Of a stretch of DNA of 64,000 bases, positions 62,098-64,000 are shown piece after piece. The DNA is taken from NCBI RefSeq assembly GCF_002995795.1, contig NZ_PVXN01000065.1:62001-126000 (forward strand), given 5' to 3'. Numbering within the stretch: position 1 is the first letter of the stretch; each line of letters starts with the position of its first letter. The notes under the pieces are model-generated. The model was given only the letters and a program-made list of their open reading frames with translations, searched no databases and was not told the DNA's origin. The position numbers were made by a program, and so were the translations under genes. This DNA comes from Clostridium thermopalmarium DSM 5974 (lineage in GTDB: Bacteria; Bacillota; Clostridia; Clostridiales; Clostridiaceae).

Positions 62098-64000
62098 TTA
62101 TTCTGTTATGCTCCATACACCATTTACTTTTTTACAATTTAAGCTTATATCTTGAGTTTCTTTTACCTTATTTCCATCCTTTTCAACTACTGTTTCTGCA
62201 CTAAATGATATAAAAGCAGTATCAGAGGATAAATTCACTTTTCCTACTGTAACTTTTCCAACTTCTCCTTTAAAATCATCTTTCCATTTGTTTATAATAT
62301 CATCCATGAAACTCCTCTGCCTAGCATCTAGATTGCTTGGAGATACAATTTCAAATTTAACATTCAAATCTCCTTCTTTACTTTCATTTACAGTAAACTG
62401 TGCTACTACAGCTTTAGGTAATTTTTTCCCTGAAGAAGCTTTTACACTATCCTTTATTATAATATAGTAAGACTCTCCATATTCATAAGGCTGATTAGGA
62501 GTTAATTTTACTGAAGATTTGTCTTCTCCTAAAGAAACCTTTACAGATTGAGTTCTGCCCATACTATCAACCACAACAATATTGTCCTCTGTAATAGTAC
62601 TTTCATCTAATTCCTTATTAAATTTTATATTCCATTCCTTATCTTTTGGAACTACTTCTTTACCTTCTAAAGACTTAGTTGTGTAATCTGAAGGGAGTAT
62701 ATCATTTATACCTATTCCATAGGAAATCACTCCACTTTTATAAGTTCCTATATAAACCTTTCCATCATTACCACTAACCATACTAGTTATAGTATCATTT
62801 GCTTCTATATCATAAAGTCCAATAAATTTATCTGAATTCTTTTCCTTTGCATAGAGCATATTATATCCTATCCATAATATTAACTTCCCATCTCCTGTCT
62901 CTTCTAATTTTCTTATTTCAGGATAGGTTTCCGTAAGATTTGAACCTTGACCACTGAATCTTAAGTCCTCTTGAGGTGTAAGATTTTCATCTAGTTTATA
63001 AACCTTATATCCATATGAACTATTTCCACAAACAAATTCAAGCTCATCATTTTCATTTAAGAATATATTAACAGGTTCATCTCCATTTGGAGATCTATAA
63101 TTTATTGCTCTATACTGATTTCCATTTAATTTATTCAATTTTACTCCATTAAGAGCTTTAGTAATCAAATAAACATCATCATTTTTGTCCTTTATTAGCT
63201 TATTATAAATTACACTATCATAAGAATAAAGCTTTGATAACTCTATTTCTTCTACCTTCTTATCCTTGTCCACTACATAAAGCTTTTCTTCGCCTACAGC
63301 GTATAAGTATCCATTATCATCAAAAGCTATAGAAGAAGTATAGTTCATAGAACCTTCTTCATTATTTAATTTCACATACTCCTCTATAGAATTATCTTTT
63401 AACTTATAGACTATGTCATCACATACAAAATATACTTCATCATTACAAATTACTGCACTAACATAGCTTTTAAATTTAGCTCCAGCATTATTTTCTATAT
63501 TAAACTTATTATTCTTTAAAGTTACTTCTAAAAGCACATCATCACTGTTTTTATAATCTTCATCATAATTATAATTATCACTTATTATTCTAACATCTGA
63601 AATGTTATCTTTTAAAACCACTGCTGAATTTGATACATAACTACCTACAATAGTATCTTCCGCTTCTCCTTGGCTTATAAGAGTAAAGCCTCTAGTATTT
63701 CTTACAGCAATATTGTTTTCATCTTTTATACTGAATTCTTTACTTTCTTTTGATACTGTATATTTTTCTTGGATTTCATCATTAACTATTTCTTTAATTT
63801 TATCTTCATCTAAGACCCATATATTCCCTTTAGCATCTTTTTCTATATCCTTTAAATTAGTTCCATTAAATTTCTTTATAACCTTTCCAGATTCAGACAC
63901 GTGTACAATCTTATCTTTGTGAATAACCCATAGACTACCATCGTTATCTATACTATAGTCAACAATATCATCTTCAAAAGTATAGGTTTTATCTGTATCA
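62098..64000 (-). CDS. Partial protein: beta-propeller-like repeats, Ig-like domain and C-terminal domain
   Basis: The frame is open to the right edge (634 codons here), so the N-terminus is missing; a GTG at 63900 is in-frame but internal. The N-terminal part shows repeated propeller-like segments with WVxD or G.LW blocks (DNDGSLWVIHKDKIV, DAKGNIWVLDED, DDNGYLYAVGEEKLYVVDKD). Around 400-500 lies an SbsA/BIG-like Ig module (KEWNIKFNKELDESTITEDNI, YGESYYIIIKDSVKASSGKKLP). The last ~100 residues form an NTF2/DUF4878-like domain (DINLSSDTAFISFS..., GVWSIT). A role in surface sensing or binding is inference. It ends ~60 bases after the gltX stop, convergent with it. Confidence 0.8.
   Translation of the reverse strand, partial: DTDKTYTFEDDIVDYSIDNDGSLWVIHKDKIVHVSESGKVIKKFNGTNLKDIEKDAKGNIWVLDEDKIKEIVNDEIQEKYTVSKESKEFSIKDENNIAVRNTRGFTLISQGEAEDTIVGSYVSNSAVVLKDNISDVRIISDNYNYDEDYKNSDDVLLEVTLKNNKFNIENNAGAKFKSYVSAVICNDEVYFVCDDIVYKLKDNSIEEYVKLNNEEGSMNYTSSIAFDDNGYLYAVGEEKLYVVDKDKKVEEIELSKLYSYDSVIYNKLIKDKNDDVYLITKALNGVKLNKLNGNQYRAINYRSPNGDEPVNIFLNENDELEFVCGNSSYGYKVYKLDENLTPQEDLRFSGQGSNLTETYPEIRKLEETGDGKLILWIGYNMLYAKEKNSDKFIGLYDIEANDTITSMVSGNDGKVYIGTYKSGVISYGIGINDILPSDYTTKSLEGKEVVPKDKEWNIKFNKELDESTITEDNIVVVDSMGRTQSVKVSLGEDKSSVKLTPNQPYEYGESYYIIIKDSVKASSGKKLPKAVVAQFTVNESKEGDLNVKFEIVSPSNLDARQRSFMDDIINKWKDDFKGEVGKVTVGKVNLSSDTAFISFSAETVVEKDGNKVKETQDISLNCKKVNGVWSITE

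Noticed and set aside
63898-63900. GTG at 63900 as the start of the right-edge gene
   Set aside because: The frame stays open to the window end with protein-like propeller sequence before it and no ribosome-binding site at this codon.

Overview
The window is an AT-rich chromosomal segment of a Gram-positive endospore-forming anaerobe, most likely Clostridium sensu stricto. Reasons: a V/A-type (not F-type) ATPase operon with the Enterococcus/Clostridium gene order, SpoVB-family flippases, an ECF vitamin transporter, strong AGGAGG ribosome-binding sites with frequent TTG/GTG starts, and a large set of M20/M29 amidohydrolases and peptidases typical of amino-acid-fermenting clostridia. No tRNA, rRNA, CRISPR array, phage or transposase gene was seen.

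Layout. 1-6.7 kb (minus): V-type ATPase operon H-I-K-E-C-F-A-B (B cut by the edge), with a Na+-site signature in the K rotor subunit. 6.9-11.4 kb (minus): B12-binding radical SAM protein with a small partner, a zinc phospholipase C-like protein and a membrane-anchored sorbosone dehydrogenase-like propeller. 11.4-14 kb: an intergenic palindromic repeat, then two unrecognised Cys-containing proteins that share a C-terminal domain, lie behind a sigmaK-like promoter, and are perhaps spore-surface proteins. 14.1-22.1 kb: two convergent SpoVB/MurJ-like flippases, an RluA pseudouridine synthase, an M20 amidohydrolase and an atypical FtsA-like protein. 22.3-26.3 kb: a UvrD-like helicase diverging from pncB. 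26.4-32.4 kb (minus): a complete cobalamin-riboswitch-controlled ECF transporter operon (T, double ATPase, S, two DUF4430 surface proteins). 32.4-39.6 kb: a tautomerase with a LUD protein; a transporter plus two M20 hydrolases from a strong promoter; a class A beta-lactamase-like serine hydrolase; a CoA Nudix hydrolase. 39.7-44 kb (plus): a D,D-carboxypeptidase, then an ArsR regulator with a palindromic operator and a four-domain CoA-disulfide reductase/rhodanese/TusA/DsrE protein. 44-52.2 kb: M29 aminopeptidase, lone CheY, YhaN/YhaO (SbcCD-like) pair, DUF4397 protein, YgeY hydrolase. 52.4-57.6 kb (minus): membrane protein, PAP2 phosphatase, membrane-anchored alpha/beta hydrolase, Ste24-like protease. 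57.7-60.4 kb (plus): GntR(YtrA)-ABC-permease-permease operon with a palindromic operator. 60.4-62 kb: gltX with its own promoter and leader hairpin. 62.1-64 kb: a propeller/Ig-like protein cut by the right edge.

How the parts fit: the V-ATPase probably works on a Na+ gradient; several hydrolases and one transporter serve amide and peptide breakdown; the B12 operon scavenges cobalamin, and the cell also encodes a B12-binding radical SAM enzyme elsewhere in the window; the sulfur-relay fusion is controlled by a Cys-containing ArsR repressor. The most unusual non-coding signal is a family of structured, dispersed, palindromic intergenic repeats (four copies), three of which abut stop codons; one copy folds as a roughly 200-base imperfect hairpin and another exactly fills the gap between two convergent genes.
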